Below are positions 20,401-25,592 of a DNA stretch of 64,000 bases, piece after piece (within the stretch, counting starts at the first letter, position 1; the number at the start of each line of letters is the position of its first letter). The notes under the pieces are model-generated. The model saw nothing but the letters and a program-made list of their open reading frames with translations. It was not told the origin of the DNA and made no database searches. The DNA is from an uncultured Clostridia bacterium (lineage in GTDB: Bacteria > Bacillota > Clostridia > Oscillospirales > Acutalibacteraceae). The translations under genes were made by a program, and so were the position numbers. The stretch is from positions 1-64,000 of the forward strand of contig CANQPS010000011.1 in assembly GCA_947625785.1 (NCBI GenBank). The letters are read 5' to 3'.

Positions 20401-20414
20401 TTATCGACTGCCAT
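8469..20414 (-). CDS. Giant polyvalent protein: ArdC-like, MutS-I-like, N6-methylase, SNF2-type helicase, DUF3849, PrimPol
   Basis: 3981 residues in one frame, with AGGAGG before the ATG. Visible regions in order: an ArdC-like ssDNA-binding segment (1-100); a MutS domain I-like segment (RVGDFYEVLGEKAV, about 272); a YGWGGSY segment near 410; an N6-methylase with EPAVGTGNFFGY near 1200 and a variant NVPF motif IV near 1262; an SF2/SNF2 helicase with GAGKT near 1877, DEAH near 2042 and QREGRIIRQG near 2380; DUF3849 (about 3200-3290); three tandem repeats of roughly 90 residues (about 3360-3650); a primase-polymerase with IDLDG (near 3759) and SGKGVH (near 3795); and a helical C-terminus shared with ArdC. 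Such proteins are thought to be injected or made early to protect and process incoming DNA. Only the motifs are seen; the role is inferred. Confidence 0.93.
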   Translation of the reverse strand: MAVDKKTRNQAIAEMLADGTQLRSFYRFAAQNPHIEPYEACQILIARPSASVCFSFEEWGALGRRITKGRKGILYFDRDGEANFVFDAADTNGETRYQRPIFPMKRLLLGLDELNGSENAETPGSDYEKILQGVKSYLSTEEKLTGDDQKDKLLTEGVAYSLYARTGFPKDNGIALEGLPYSYKENAEFFKEVYITAALVQQEAEDAFLRRVNEVKLIDDTDEETVSDEPYIPSEPSEEEAAVERKQYLPFYERYLEVQNEYPQAVVLQRVGDFYEVLGEKAVIVAEELDLTQTSRLVGEDERVPMCGFPYHVTDVYVEKILEKHPIAYVEENEDTKYILSHDEVQEYFKEKDATTEDGHTMSAEEREKAEARLVEHDLKRGSSFEDGKLRIYEFYHRQHPSQPEFAAFLKKEYGWGGSYTTYDQKHDSSGITLDYKDKEHPENSIHIKMKWGEVAQKVAALLDEDRYLSEEEKAKYATTSAAHKPVLETFDDDEPNPFDDEEEQPDFVGDIDTRFPIHDEYEDDDVPQTDREEALAEYYAELEAEREEAEADGADTKPQKARTKRERKPKESPQMSIFDLMGGSENGEEEIPNIDSGIKPELQDTPQERLIRQVIMSASVGRKRRLMEARQKARLPFDFANAVFAEYKDSFERGNDYHAQYDARGVFLTRYDDEGNTEFRTNISFEAFADRIDTYIAQGEYFTLDDEDDEDWEKLIEAGVLQPIQNEPKHTFNRFKELSEQDREFFERYSMRVDREPSNSPWGAVQYCRSIANGIYSVDTAGHGGIMIAKELASHILSEEAVAAGISESGYYCYEEDELKNIPLRELYDKGILRRDSEYFTSSYINIAMDGEKDDYEPFDILTEEQKEGFFASWSEETDKAIARWHPDYWQAHERAELDETQQKIKSIVDGIVKEGTENTSEGNWIIYFDEFKEDEKFVREHKDEIETELASREAVAEVTIDEECIDTTYYLDYCPNYAGADNEPSQKEKGADEIAIGDKYVYRGRTMTVSGLEGIYPNEVVCSYEDSVNGKVYTATQNVDRDDLLKNGVKLREFVVDLSPGHEAERREHDPNRTDLNRMGFDQKELGGAKTRFRNNVAAIRTVKRLYAEDRFPTVEERRTLIKFVGWGGISQAFDEQNEEWSSEYKELKELLSPEEYDSARGSTLNAHYTSRDVIDGIYVALHRFGVRGNNRILEPAVGTGNFFGYLPDDVLEGSKLYGVEIDSMSARIAAKLYPQANIQIKGFEETSFPDGRFDVVVGNVPFGGYTVFDSAYNKYNFYIHDYFLAKSIDKLKAGGVMAVVTSKGTMDKLNPTARKYLADRAELLGAVRLPNTAFKQTAGTEAVADILFFRKREEPIDANTKNTEWLSTGKTEEGYEINSYFINHPEMILGTLTKEVGLYGAEDITVKPDGRELSEAIREAVERLPEHFYHVPEEAPAAEKEEVDYNVKPLCFKAENGRVYVRLGDEMVERDIPKTPKDAYYRIKAMIELRDELHHILDIQIQGCSDEVLAKEQRKLNWQYDSFVRRYGNLNSMTNARLFREDGDSALVFATEIIDKEMKKVSKADIFFKRTIRPYIAPTQTDDALEAMRISKNERGKVDISYIEELTRKDYDTVLSELGDTVFRDPQSVAENDKYSGFVTAEEYLSGQVVTKLHEAREYAETHPDFERNVKALEAVQPERIRASDISVRLGASWVDKKYYLQFYKELIGLPEHYAENVHLFYNPYDSSWRLDQMSFIRSVTNMSQTEVYGTRRAPACQLFEDAMNLRATSVYDTVDDGYGGTRRVLNQNETIAAREKQNKIKEAFKQWIYADPERREELEETYNRLFNRIRLPSYDGSYLKFPEMNPSIELNPHQKNAVQRIITGDGSTLLHHVVGAGKTYTMIASIMKMRQLGLCKKAMVVVPNHIVQQWADDWRKLYPNAKILIATKEDLEKDNRQKFTSKVALGDWDGIIIAQSSFAKIPISRERQIEKLREEIRNIEETVRRQWEENKMPHGAVKNLERIKKSRTAKLEKLMDDDKKDSHLLFENLGVDYLYIDEAHLYKNLFLFSKMNNVAGISNAASQKASDLKLKCEYLQELHGSDRGIVFATGTPISNSMTEMYTMQSYMQPSVLSEAGLPYFDAWAADFGETVTSLELAPSGQGYRARTRFAKFTNLPELLTMYRSFADVQTQDMLKLPVPEAERHVINLKPSDTVLQYVDEIAKRAEAIHNGIDPSIDNMLKVTTDGKKLALDPRCYSPDAPDEEGSKINVCAAHIHEIWENTADIKGTQIVFCDLSTPSKRFEDYKYGEDFDAYNELKYKLVSLGIPAEQIAFMHEANTDEQKQALFDKVRSGAVRVLMGSTAKCGAGTNVQTRLVALHHLDTPYRPSDMEQREGRIIRQGNKNAKVHIYTYVMERTFDSYSYQILENKQRFISQIDNGDMTVREAEDIDDRTLTYAEIKALTAANPKIKRKMEVDTEVARLRVLESQYMKNLFDLQDKIRKSMPEAIQRQETLIERVHKDNEELAAEYDAEKFSINVNGVVYTDKKEGGKALTEAIYAGRPETVIAEYCGFKISIDAPAFLSDERSITLKRNGQYTINVGQSPSGNLTRLDNFMTQFSEREGKLQARLDLMKSELAIAKEQAEKPFDHAEELATLLREQSQLNEELNLDRQEEVVVDEGDDDKGEGSYSALPEQVEQMSRKPRRRLNHAAIEQYEKQKSETPEAHIFYKNGDGYDVIGERAEKLASDEGLELRTEKIDGMEYPVVSIKEADLDRHISRLVGDGEKAIIIEPLPKKKEGGLIEEETEEADTEREESQPTEGSLFKGDFVETTKQGYSIEAIFRDTERKHAIVCRDRYGDSGDYLVALGYDEKTGEWEQGRYDFQSYEDAESYLKENYPEATFIDHAKGRFTPNYEQAVREAVEAEYARYEEERAAQGDQAENAFKTDAYTALRDVIARKAILSDWDYRALYEERGNNLTLLYDDYLKDEGASFDTEADAEEFIKMYNWHHHPELMSQPLDFEEGKPYYFGEENHTGYYYLPALNRENQSFIKTHSLNCIIAAPVCNLPEGWLAEHHVTFLKVDRDISSKELGDAFNVKEAMRKAKEGIEAKKQPLTVGGGTHEEKVLAIMQNFCEQVERMYGGIMERVGLSVVVDNTQLPQSTVEEVVNKYGSEVKNGDIVISEELREKMSDISERENFGEFVSGLRAAYFEKERAEEINKFRGTPLYLHTAKYAMDHGELEQYRASRVASMDCRSDIEQGISENFKESILNTDFLDGLIEKYGIERVSQVCAVTIRESDWDLRYSRENKEWAATVPIVEEENRRGELHLSSHPLLVDAVTKKIREKIKEIEENKEEEKMPEQANTAAAEKPQKKWLKYKVSTQALISEQERTLWMRMPQDDPEYRDFTYNVNKRRVDDATILKDAHDDREEAFEITIGEEETMRLKNRKGEERELTAREFIALVNKSSSERYFTPQSARTSVVLPREAVIKTYDNATLFSVPNGAGYDGYIYYLPNAVLREDTSTEKGEIVASLGEGFTVTLRKGEEEVKISAEEFAKMCGHTSAEDYKRKPTAMDEYREQQGGEDQKKWQSIPLNENAVLHRYEGSTLLKMPNGEYAGLVCYVPNGFIREDDNGMSLRIPEDFTVHLKGDDKTVDISAAEFAEAVSGKGDEDYVTLRKPSEEKVKAFEQVESRLRRIAPREMLQKPNWVVVRTQENVDTGRLNKYLIDVHTGKGAKSNDASTWADFDTACAYAKENGGVALAYALDGKDKIACIDLDGCFNENGELSDLAKDALARGGNTYTERSVSGKGVHIFGKTDGMKLRAFSKDGDLEFYQNSHFITMTGDGAMSSQLTNFDQPAMRSLLESKCERQTEWKNTGTGEAGLSSMDDREVLNRAMSAKNGDTFKRLYAGEDLRNNHSNSDMSLMNQLAFWCGHDKDQMLRIFATSGLYRQDKPQSYYEYTAIKAVKSTPAYKPPKASSNKPAGNGSGSGKGGK

Positions 20415-20418
20415 TCGT

Positions 20419-20601
20419 TCACCTCCTGTATCTGAAAATTTTTCTGCTCGGAAGACAGTCCGACTCGAATATCATATCATGCAAAGTCTCGCTCTCCTCC
20501 CACTCTTCGCCGTATTCCTCGCGAAGCTCGTCCGTCTCTCTGCGCCCGCGCTCCGCTTTGGTCTCGTGGATTTTGATGTTCTTTTCTCTGTCTCTTTTCA
20601 T
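20419..20601 (-). CDS. 60-residue charged small protein
   Basis: A short, highly charged protein (MKRDREKNIKIHETKAERG...) with GGGGAGGAG seven bases before its ATG and a stop only two bases before the start of the giant gene's ATG region. Its start overlaps the upstream gene's stop by four bases (ATGA), so it belongs to the same operon. The composition suggests a helical, possibly nucleic-acid-associated peptide. The family is not recognised. Confidence 0.65.
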   Translation of the reverse strand: MKRDREKNIKIHETKAERGRRETDELREEYGEEWEESETLHDMIFESDCLPSRKIFRYRR

Positions 20602-20927
20602 TTGCTCTCCTCCCCGAACGCCGCTTTCCCGATACGTTCCCTTTCATCGTTTGTGGGGAAATAGATCACTCCGAACGCCGCGCGCGCTCCCATAAGAAAG
20701 ACAAGAGCGCGTATCTCCTGCATATCGAATTTCTTCCGTGTACGAAGACGGTTTTTGAACTCATCTATATCCAGCCCCATCCGTTGCGCGACATACGGCT
20801 GCGTATATCCCGCACCGTATATCCAGCGAAGCAATGCCCGTTTCTTCAACGAGCACCCCTGCGCATAGAGACGACTGCGTTCAGTAAAGCGTTTTCCCGA
20901 CGAGGACATATTTGCTCTTGAATCCAT
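20598..20927 (-). CDS. Small HTH-like protein, 109 residues
   Basis: The central part (GYTQPYVAQRMGLDIDEF followed by a basic helix) looks like a helix-turn-helix DNA-binding unit. The ATG at 20927 has GAGGAGG nine bases upstream, inside the end of the preceding gene, so it overlaps that gene by 47 bases. Its own stop overlaps the next start as ATGA. Such small Cro-like proteins at the head of transfer or establishment operons often act as local repressors, but a target cannot be named. Confidence 0.7.
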   Translation of the reverse strand: MDSRANMSSSGKRFTERSRLYAQGCSLKKRALLRWIYGAGYTQPYVAQRMGLDIDEFKNRLRTRKKFDMQEIRALVFLMGARAAFGVIYFPTNDERERIGKAAFGEESK

Positions 20928-21141
20928 TCATCGTTTCCTCCTCGAAGTCAATGATTTCCCGAACGACTTCCTCGCCGAGATTGTTGTAGATGTCGCGGAC
21001 GGCATCATATCCGATCCGCGCGCCATTCTCGAATAATTTCAGCACTTCCACCTCGACACCCAGCTCCGCTGCGAAGTGGTTATAGTCGGGAATTTGCCGC
21101 CGCGCTATGTATGCCCTGCATCCCTGCAAATTCAGCTTCAT
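20881..21141 (-). CDS. Small HTH-like protein, 86 residues
   Basis: An 86-residue protein starting MKLNLQGCRAYIARRQI. The ATG at 21141 is preceded by AAAGGAG, while an upstream in-frame ATG at 21192 lacks a ribosome binding site. The sequence DYNHFAAELGVEVEVLKLFENG resembles a small HTH of the XRE type, with turn and recognition helix near residues 20-45. It is the first gene after the sigma-like regulator, separated by about 75 bases. Function unknown; probably DNA binding. Confidence 0.68.
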   Translation of the reverse strand: MKLNLQGCRAYIARRQIPDYNHFAAELGVEVEVLKLFENGARIGYDAVRDIYNNLGEEVVREIIDFEEETMNGFKSKYVLVGKTLY

Positions 21142-21217
21142 CGTGTTTCTCCTTTGCTTGGGGCTTCTTCCCCCCTTACAAGTGGTAGCCAAGTTTGAAG
21201 CCCAAAAGTTGCCACTT

Positions 21218-21697
21218 TTAGAAAAATTTTCGGAAATATTTTTTGAGGCGGTTCATCCACTTCGTTACTGTCGCCTTATTCACTCCCCGACGACGGGCAA
21301 TTTCCGTCTGGGAAAGTCCGAGAATGAGCAGCTCCGTCAAAAGCTCTTTGTCGCTATCGGACAATGCCCGGACTGCGCGATACAGTTCCTTCCGCTCGAT
21401 CTGCTCGATCCAATCGAATCTTCCCGTCTCCCAATGCTTGTCTGTCACGGCGATTTTTTCGAGGAAGCGTTTGTAAAGCGGACTTTTGTCCAAGCCGTCG
21501 TCCGAATCGTCAAAGCTGGAAACGTTGAGATGCTGCGTGTGCAATGCCTCGCGCCTCGTCCCCCGATATACTTCGAGGTCGAACTCATACAGCCTCTTGA
21601 TCTGCTCCTCGCTCATCCCCGCGGCAAGATACGTTTTCCGAAGCTCTGCCTGCTGGTGTTGAAAGATCGCCCACTCTTTGCCATTGTTCCATTCCAT
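21218..21697 (-). CDS. Sigma-70 region 4-like HTH regulator
   Basis: A 159-residue protein. The ATG at 21697 has GGAGG ten bases upstream. The C-terminal 55 residues (RALSDSDKELLTELLILG, then LSQTEIARRRGVNKATVTKWMNRLKKYF) match the sigma-70 region 4 helix-turn-helix. The N-terminal part (MEWNNGKEWAIFQHQQAELR) lacks region 2. Similar sigma-like HTH proteins occur widely on Firmicute conjugative elements and are taken to be transcription regulators. Two strong terminators lie just upstream, so this gene and those after it may depend on readthrough or antitermination. Confidence 0.78.
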   Translation of the reverse strand: MEWNNGKEWAIFQHQQAELRKTYLAAGMSEEQIKRLYEFDLEVYRGTRREALHTQHLNVSSFDDSDDGLDKSPLYKRFLEKIAVTDKHWETGRFDWIEQIERKELYRAVRALSDSDKELLTELLILGLSQTEIARRRGVNKATVTKWMNRLKKYFRKFF

Positions 21698-21762
21698 TTG
21701 AAAATCCTCCGATTGTTGATTTCTTTGAAAATCGCAATCGGGAGATTTTGCAAAAGAAAAAA

Positions 21763-21797
21763 GCCCGACTGCGCGATAAACCGCAATCGGGTTTGGG
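21763..21797 (-). terminator. Rho-independent terminator (inner of two)
   Basis: Read on the minus strand, CCCGATTGCG and CGCAGTCGGG pair around the loop GTTTATCG with one G-T pair, and are followed by CTTTTTTC. It lies about 70 bases before the sigma-like gene and directly behind another terminator. Confidence 0.8.
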
Positions 21798-21800
21798 GGC

Positions 21801-21854
21801 AAAAAAAGAAGCCACACAAGAACAACCCTTTTGAGGTTTATCCTTGTGAGGCTT
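21801..21854 (-). terminator. Rho-independent terminator (outer of two)
   Basis: On the minus strand AAGCCTCACAAG pairs with CTTGTGTGGCTT (one mismatch), with a nested AACC/GGTT pair in the loop, followed by CTTTTTTT. It ends the zinc-ribbon transcript. The rest of the gap from 21855 to 21983 shows no gene. Confidence 0.85.
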
Positions 21855-21983
21855 GATAACTTCTTTTCACGGATAGTTTCCGTTTACTCACAACTTATAT
21901 CACGCCGAGCAGTTCGGACTTATGGTTCTATACTGCCTCTGTCCTCTAATGTGATACGTTGTTATTCAGTTGTCGCACTTCGG

Positions 21984-22160
21984 TCAGCTCGCCTTTGCAT
22001 CCTTCGGTCGAGCACTAACCGTTACTGTCCCGTCTTCATTTTTTGTGATAAGAAGTGATGCGCCGCACACACGGCATACAATCCCAACCTCCTTGCAGGT
22101 ACGGACACTTATTTGAAGTCCGCCGCAGCAAGGGCACAATAATTCCGTTCTCTTTGCCAT
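21984..22160 (-). CDS. 58-residue zinc-ribbon protein
   Basis: A small gene with a strong GAAGGAGGTGAT signal about eleven bases before the ATG at 22160. The product begins MAKRTELLCPCCGG and has a second CRVC pair near residues 29-32, giving a two-CxxC zinc ribbon. The C-terminal half is KNEDGTVTVSARPKDAKAS. Com-like zinc-ribbon peptides are common on mobile elements and may bind mRNA or DNA. It is driven by the consensus promoter at 22358-22386 through a leader of about 190 bases. Confidence 0.75.
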   Translation of the reverse strand: MAKRTELLCPCCGGLQISVRTCKEVGIVCRVCGASLLITKNEDGTVTVSARPKDAKAS

Positions 22161-22357
22161 TTTACATAATCACCTCCTTCGTTCTCAATCACCGCCTGTC
22201 CAGCGCAACACTCTACATTGGAACGGTTGAGAAGACCTATTCCGCAGAATGTCCAAACGGTGATTTCGGGCAATTTTCCTAACGGGGACGGAACTGCCCT
22301 ACCCTCCCATTTGCCTGTTTTTGGAAGAAAAAACAAACATTTGTTCGTGATGATTTT
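22161..22357 (-). other. Leader of the zinc-ribbon gene
   Basis: No convincing gene lies here. A 14-bp palindrome, AACAAACATTTGTT (22332-22345), sits just downstream of the predicted transcription start and could be an operator or a small hairpin. The remaining sequence shows no strong structure that I can support. Confidence 0.5.
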
Positions 22358-22386
22358 ATTATATCCGAAGCAAGGGGAAATGTCAA
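22358..22386 (-). promoter_or_regulatory. Consensus sigma-A promoter, leftward
   Basis: On the minus strand TTGACA (22381-22386) and TATAAT (22358-22363) are separated by exactly 17 bases. Both hexamers match consensus perfectly. It should drive the zinc-ribbon gene and, by readthrough, the early operon. Confidence 0.88.
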
Positions 22387-22526
22387 CGATTTAGAGCCAC
22401 TTTCTTGGAAAATTCTGGGAAAATTTTTTGATGTTTTCGCACTCCTCGTCATGTTTATAACCCATGTAACCCCCATTGGATTTGTTGGAAGGGGTTATAA
22501 AGGGGTTATCCTGTTTTATGTGCAAA

Positions 22527-22552
22527 TAAGGACGGCTGTTTTCAGTCGTCCT
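22527..22552 (-). terminator. Terminator of the yolD-polY operon
   Basis: AGGACGACTG and CAGCCGTCCT pair (minus strand) around AAAA, with a TTATTTG tail. The stop codon of the yolD-like gene lies within the stem. The 22387-22526 gap beyond it contains direct GGGGTTAT repeats but no gene. Confidence 0.65.
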
Positions 22553-22961
22553 CTCGAATTTCTATCTGCGAAATGTCGTCCAAAGCTATTTCCATGCCAT
22601 CGGAAAATATCAGGCTCCGCTCGGCTTCTACAATACGGCGGAGCTGCCCTTCGTGTTGCAGATTCGCTCCCCCGGCTTTTTTTTCGTCCGGAACAAAATA
22701 CGTCACCCGCACACGCGGATGCGATTTTATCCGCTCCTGCAAAACACGGACGGTTTCGTTCATCTCGTCGATCTTGGACTCGTCAATCTCCTGCTTCTCG
22801 CTTGTGATCCGCGCCGCCTCTTCCACTTCGTCGTCATATCCTTTGAGCGCGGCGAATGGCATGAACTGCGCTGCTCTATCGTAGTTCGACATCTGCGGGT
22901 GCTTCTTCGATTGATGGTGCGGCAAATCGATGATATCTTCAAATTCGTTCACGTCAGTCAT
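22542..22961 (-). CDS. YolD-like protein
   Basis: A 139-residue YolD-family protein. The SNYDRAAQFMPFAALKGYDD segment (residues 25-44) is the family hallmark, and the C-terminal part is an SH3-like beta region with LDDISQIEI. YolD-like genes travel with Y-family polymerases on Firmicute mobile elements and are thought to modulate them or the SOS response. Its start overlaps the polymerase stop as ATGA, so the pair is cotranslated. Confidence 0.88.
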   Translation of the reverse strand: MTDVNEFEDIIDLPHHQSKKHPQMSNYDRAAQFMPFAALKGYDDEVEEAARITSEKQEIDESKIDEMNETVRVLQERIKSHPRVRVTYFVPDEKKAGGANLQHEGQLRRIVEAERSLIFSDGMEIALDDISQIEIREDD

Positions 22962-24460
22962 TTCTTGTGCCCGCCTATTTGGTTATTTCTCTCGACCGTT
23001 GTCGCGCCTTCTTCCATATTCATTCCTTTCAGAAGCGCGTTCTTTCCGAATTTCTTGTGAATGGAGAGAATTGCCTCTTGAATATTATGCTCTTTTTCGA
23101 GAGATGCGTCCTCGGCGGCGCGCTCCGTTTCTTTCGCCATATAATCTGTAAACAGGTCGAGCTGAATAGGCTTCTCCTCTATCACGGTTCCCGCATCCAT
23201 AACTCGATTGGCTACAACATACATTCTCCGAACAAGCAACCTCTTGTCCACGATGCGGTCGAACAGCTCCATGACGGCTTCCGAGATGATCTTCGTGGAA
23301 GAGCAGCGGCGTTTCAGATTGATAGAGCCGTGAGCCGATTTTGGAACGGCTCTCCCATAATGGTCTGTCTCGATATCTCCGTGATACGAGGCGCGTATCT
23401 CTGGGTTCGTCAAGCACTCTATATCATAACCGACGGTCAGCACCATTTGGTCTGTCGTCAAACGCTTCTCCACAAGGTCAAGGACAAGTAGCTCGGTCAT
23501 CTCCCTCACAACAAGCCTCGTCTTCTCAAATGTATAAGGGCACTTCAACACTTGTCCCGAGCTTATGCTGTTCGTGCTGGGTTTATAGGACTTGATATCG
23601 GCAATCGTGCAGGGTTCCCAGCCCCACGCATGGTCGATCAGAAGTTCTGCGTTCACGCCGAAGAGCTTATAGAGTAGCTCTTCATTCCGGAGGGAATACA
23701 TGGCGATCTCCCCCATGGTCGTGATACCATAGGCTGCCAGACGATTGGCGTACCCCTTTCCCACTCTCCAAAAGTCTGTGATCGGCTCATGTGTCCAAAG
23801 CTGCCTGCGGTACGACATCTCGTCCAACTCCGCGATCCGCACCCCATCCTTGTCCGCGGGGATATGCTTCGCCACGATATCCATTGCAACCTTACACAAA
23901 TACAGGTTCGTGCCGATGCCCGCCGTAGCCGTGATACCTGTTTGGCGCAGCACTTCCCGTATCATCTTCATCGCAAGGTCATGAGCAGACATATCATAGG
24001 TGCCCAAGTATTTCGTTACATCGATAAAAACCTCATCGATAGAGTAGACATGAATATCCTCGGCTACGACGAATTGAAGATAAATACGGTAAATTTTTGT
24101 GCTATACTCCATGTAGAGAGCCATGCGCGGCTCCGCCACGATATAATTTACGCCAAGTGACGGGTTAGAGGAAATTTCATTGATATCCGTGGACTCTCCT
24201 TCGAGCTTCTTCCCCGGTGCCTTCCGCCTCCGCGCTGCATTTACTTCGCGAACTTTCTGCACCACCTCGAACAGCCTCGCCCTTCCCGGGATACCGTATG
24301 ATTTTAGGGCAGGCGAGACAGCAAGACAGATCGTCTTCTCCGTCCTGCTTTCATCTGCCACGACAAGGTTCGTGGTCAATGGATCGAGACCCCTCTCTAC
24401 ACACTCCACCGAGGCGTAGAAAGATTTCAGATCGATTGCGATGTATTTTCGCTCTGCCAT
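22958..24460 (-). CDS. Y-family translesion DNA polymerase (UvrX/DinB-like)
   Basis: A 500-residue error-prone polymerase. Catalytic carboxylates appear as IDLKSFYASVE (Asp10) and YSIDEVFID (Asp152, Glu153). A sliding-clamp binding motif, QLDLF, lies at residues 433-437. I chose the ATG at 24460, which follows GGGAGCGAAACG; a frame extension to 24541 has no signal and overlaps the promoter. Mobile-element copies paired with yolD help replicate damaged DNA and raise mutation rates during stress. No LexA box of the usual Firmicute type is obvious. Confidence 0.93.
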   Translation of the reverse strand: MAERKYIAIDLKSFYASVECVERGLDPLTTNLVVADESRTEKTICLAVSPALKSYGIPGRARLFEVVQKVREVNAARRRKAPGKKLEGESTDINEISSNPSLGVNYIVAEPRMALYMEYSTKIYRIYLQFVVAEDIHVYSIDEVFIDVTKYLGTYDMSAHDLAMKMIREVLRQTGITATAGIGTNLYLCKVAMDIVAKHIPADKDGVRIAELDEMSYRRQLWTHEPITDFWRVGKGYANRLAAYGITTMGEIAMYSLRNEELLYKLFGVNAELLIDHAWGWEPCTIADIKSYKPSTNSISSGQVLKCPYTFEKTRLVVREMTELLVLDLVEKRLTTDQMVLTVGYDIECLTNPEIRASYHGDIETDHYGRAVPKSAHGSINLKRRCSSTKIISEAVMELFDRIVDKRLLVRRMYVVANRVMDAGTVIEEKPIQLDLFTDYMAKETERAAEDASLEKEHNIQEAILSIHKKFGKNALLKGMNMEEGATTVERNNQIGGHKK

Positions 24461-24479
24461 CGTTTCGCTCCCGATGACT

Positions 24480-24508
24480 ATTATACTATAATTTCGCTCT
24501 CGGCGCAA
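24480..24508 (-). promoter_or_regulatory. Promoter of polY-yolD, leftward
   Basis: TTGCGC (24503-24508) and TATAAT (24480-24485) on the minus strand with a 17-base spacer, giving a short leader that contains the ribosome binding site. Confidence 0.8.
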
Positions 24509-24538
24509 GGGCGAAGCGCGCACAGGAAGATTTTTACA

Positions 24539-24565
24539 CAAAAAAACGGCGAATTGCTTCGCCGT
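24539..24565 (-). terminator. Terminator of the XRE gene
   Basis: ACGGCGAA and TTCGCCGT pair perfectly around a GCAA tetraloop on the minus strand and are followed by seven T residues. It lies 17 bases past the XRE stop codon. Confidence 0.9.
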
Positions 24566-24581
24566 ATTATCATGTTCAAAT

Positions 24582-24908
24582 TCAAACCGTTCGCATAATC
24601 CCCAAGATATGTTGACGCTGGTCGGGACTCATCTTTCCCCAAAGCTGCAACACTTCACGCTGTTCAGCATCGAGAGGCATACTTTCATCCGTTTCATCGG
24701 AAAGAAACTCAAACAAGGTGATTTGGAACGCAGAACAGACAGCCTCTAATAGTGAAAGCGTGGGCATCGACTTACGGTCGCGCCAATGATATAACGTCAT
24801 CGGCGATATGGCAGCGTTGCTCGCAAGTTCATAGACAGACCATTTGCGGGCATTTCTGAAAGATTCAACCCTATCATATAGAGCCTTGCTGTCCAGAATA
24901 TCAATCAT
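24582..24908 (-). CDS. XRE-family HTH regulator
   Basis: A 108-residue protein with an N-terminal helix-turn-helix (KWSVYELASNAAISPMTLYHWRDR, residues 23-46) typical of Cro/C1-type repressors, followed by a short helical C-terminus (DAEQREVLQLWGKMSPDQR) often used for dimerisation. It is divergent from the SLOG gene and separated from it by two 22-bp direct repeats that are good operator candidates, so it probably controls both genes. A TATAAT box lies 24-29 bases upstream, with GAGAGG before the start codon. Confidence 0.88.
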   Translation of the reverse strand: MIDILDSKALYDRVESFRNARKWSVYELASNAAISPMTLYHWRDRKSMPTLSLLEAVCSAFQITLFEFLSDETDESMPLDAEQREVLQLWGKMSPDQRQHILGIMRTV

Positions 24909-24946
24909 CTCATTTAACCTCTCGAGAATATTATATCGTATCGCTG

Positions 24947-24991
24947 GTTACAAACTCTCACCTCATCGGGAACAAATTATCACCTTATAGG
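24947..24991. repeat. Two 22-bp-period direct repeats (candidate XRE operator)
   Basis: The pattern ACAAAnTnTCACCTnATnGG occurs twice, at 24950-24969 and 24972-24991, exactly 22 bp (two helical turns) apart. The second copy abuts the -35 box of the rightward SLOG promoter. An 8-bp palindrome TCTCGAGA lies at 24920-24927 near the XRE start. Confidence 0.65.
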
Positions 24992-25020
24992 TTGCATTTT
25001 ATAAAATCACGGGTTATAAT
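24992..25020 (+). promoter_or_regulatory. Promoter of the SLOG gene
   Basis: TTGCAT (24992-24997), 17-base spacer, TATAAT (25015-25020). The ATG is only six bases past the -10 box, so the transcript probably begins at or next to the start codon. Confidence 0.82.
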
Positions 25021-25026
25021 AGTGGC

Positions 25027-25536
25027 ATGAATATTTGCTGCTGCACCGGTCATCGTCCCAAAGGCTTCCCGTGGCAATACGGAGCCGATATAAAAAAACA
25101 GAAAAGTTATCTCGAAAGGCTGTCTGCCGCCATAGAATCTGCTGTTATCCACGATCATATCGATGAATTTTTTACGGGGATGGCAATGGGAGCAGATATG
25201 GACTTTGCAGAGGCAGTACTTGATCTCCGCGATAAGAAGTTCCCCCATATCCGACTGACTTGTATCATCCCTTGCCCCAATCAATGTTATCGCTGGGACA
25301 AGGAGAATATAGACCGCTATCAGACGATTCTTGATCGTTCCAACTCGTCGAAAATTCTATCTCCCAGGTATACGCCCGATTGTCTCCTGGCGCGGAACAG
25401 ATACATGGTCGATTACGCCGCGAAGGTCATCGCGATATGGAACGGAAGCGAGCGCGGCGGAACATGGTATACCATTTCCTATGCGCGCGGAAAGGGAAAA
25501 CCCATCGACTTCATTATGCTCAATTCTATTTCATAA
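25027..25536 (+). CDS. SLOG-family (YoqJ/DUF1273-like) nucleotide-binding protein
   Basis: A 169-residue Rossmann-like SLOG protein. Signatures are CCTGHRPKGFPW near the start, the glycine-rich FFTGMAMGADMDFAEAV at about residues 48-64, and RNRYMVDYAAKVIAIWNG near 123-140. SLOG proteins bind or process nucleotide-derived ligands and some act in phage defence or signalling. The gene is divergent from an XRE repressor and stands alone, with a perfect terminator hairpin after it. There is no Shine-Dalgarno sequence, and the promoter position implies a leaderless mRNA. The ligand and partner are unknown. Confidence 0.85.
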   Translation: MNICCCTGHRPKGFPWQYGADIKKQKSYLERLSAAIESAVIHDHIDEFFTGMAMGADMDFAEAVLDLRDKKFPHIRLTCIIPCPNQCYRWDKENIDRYQTILDRSNSSKILSPRYTPDCLLARNRYMVDYAAKVIAIWNGSERGGTWYTISYARGKGKPIDFIMLNSIS

Positions 25537-25538
25537 AC

Positions 25539-25568
25539 AATGAAGGCGGGAAATTTCCCGCCTTCATT
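25539..25568. terminator. Bidirectional terminator hairpin
   Basis: AATGAAGGCGGGAAA followed by its exact complement TTTCCCGCCTTCATT, a 30-bp perfect palindrome between two convergent genes. No long T tract follows on either strand. Confidence 0.8.
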
Positions 25569-25592
25569 CGTCATCGCTTTGTCTATGACGAC

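Noticed and set aside
22109..22336. A 75-residue minus-strand frame in the leader of the zinc-ribbon gene
   Set aside because: It has no ribosome binding site and overlaps the zinc-ribbon gene in another frame, which has the better start signal.
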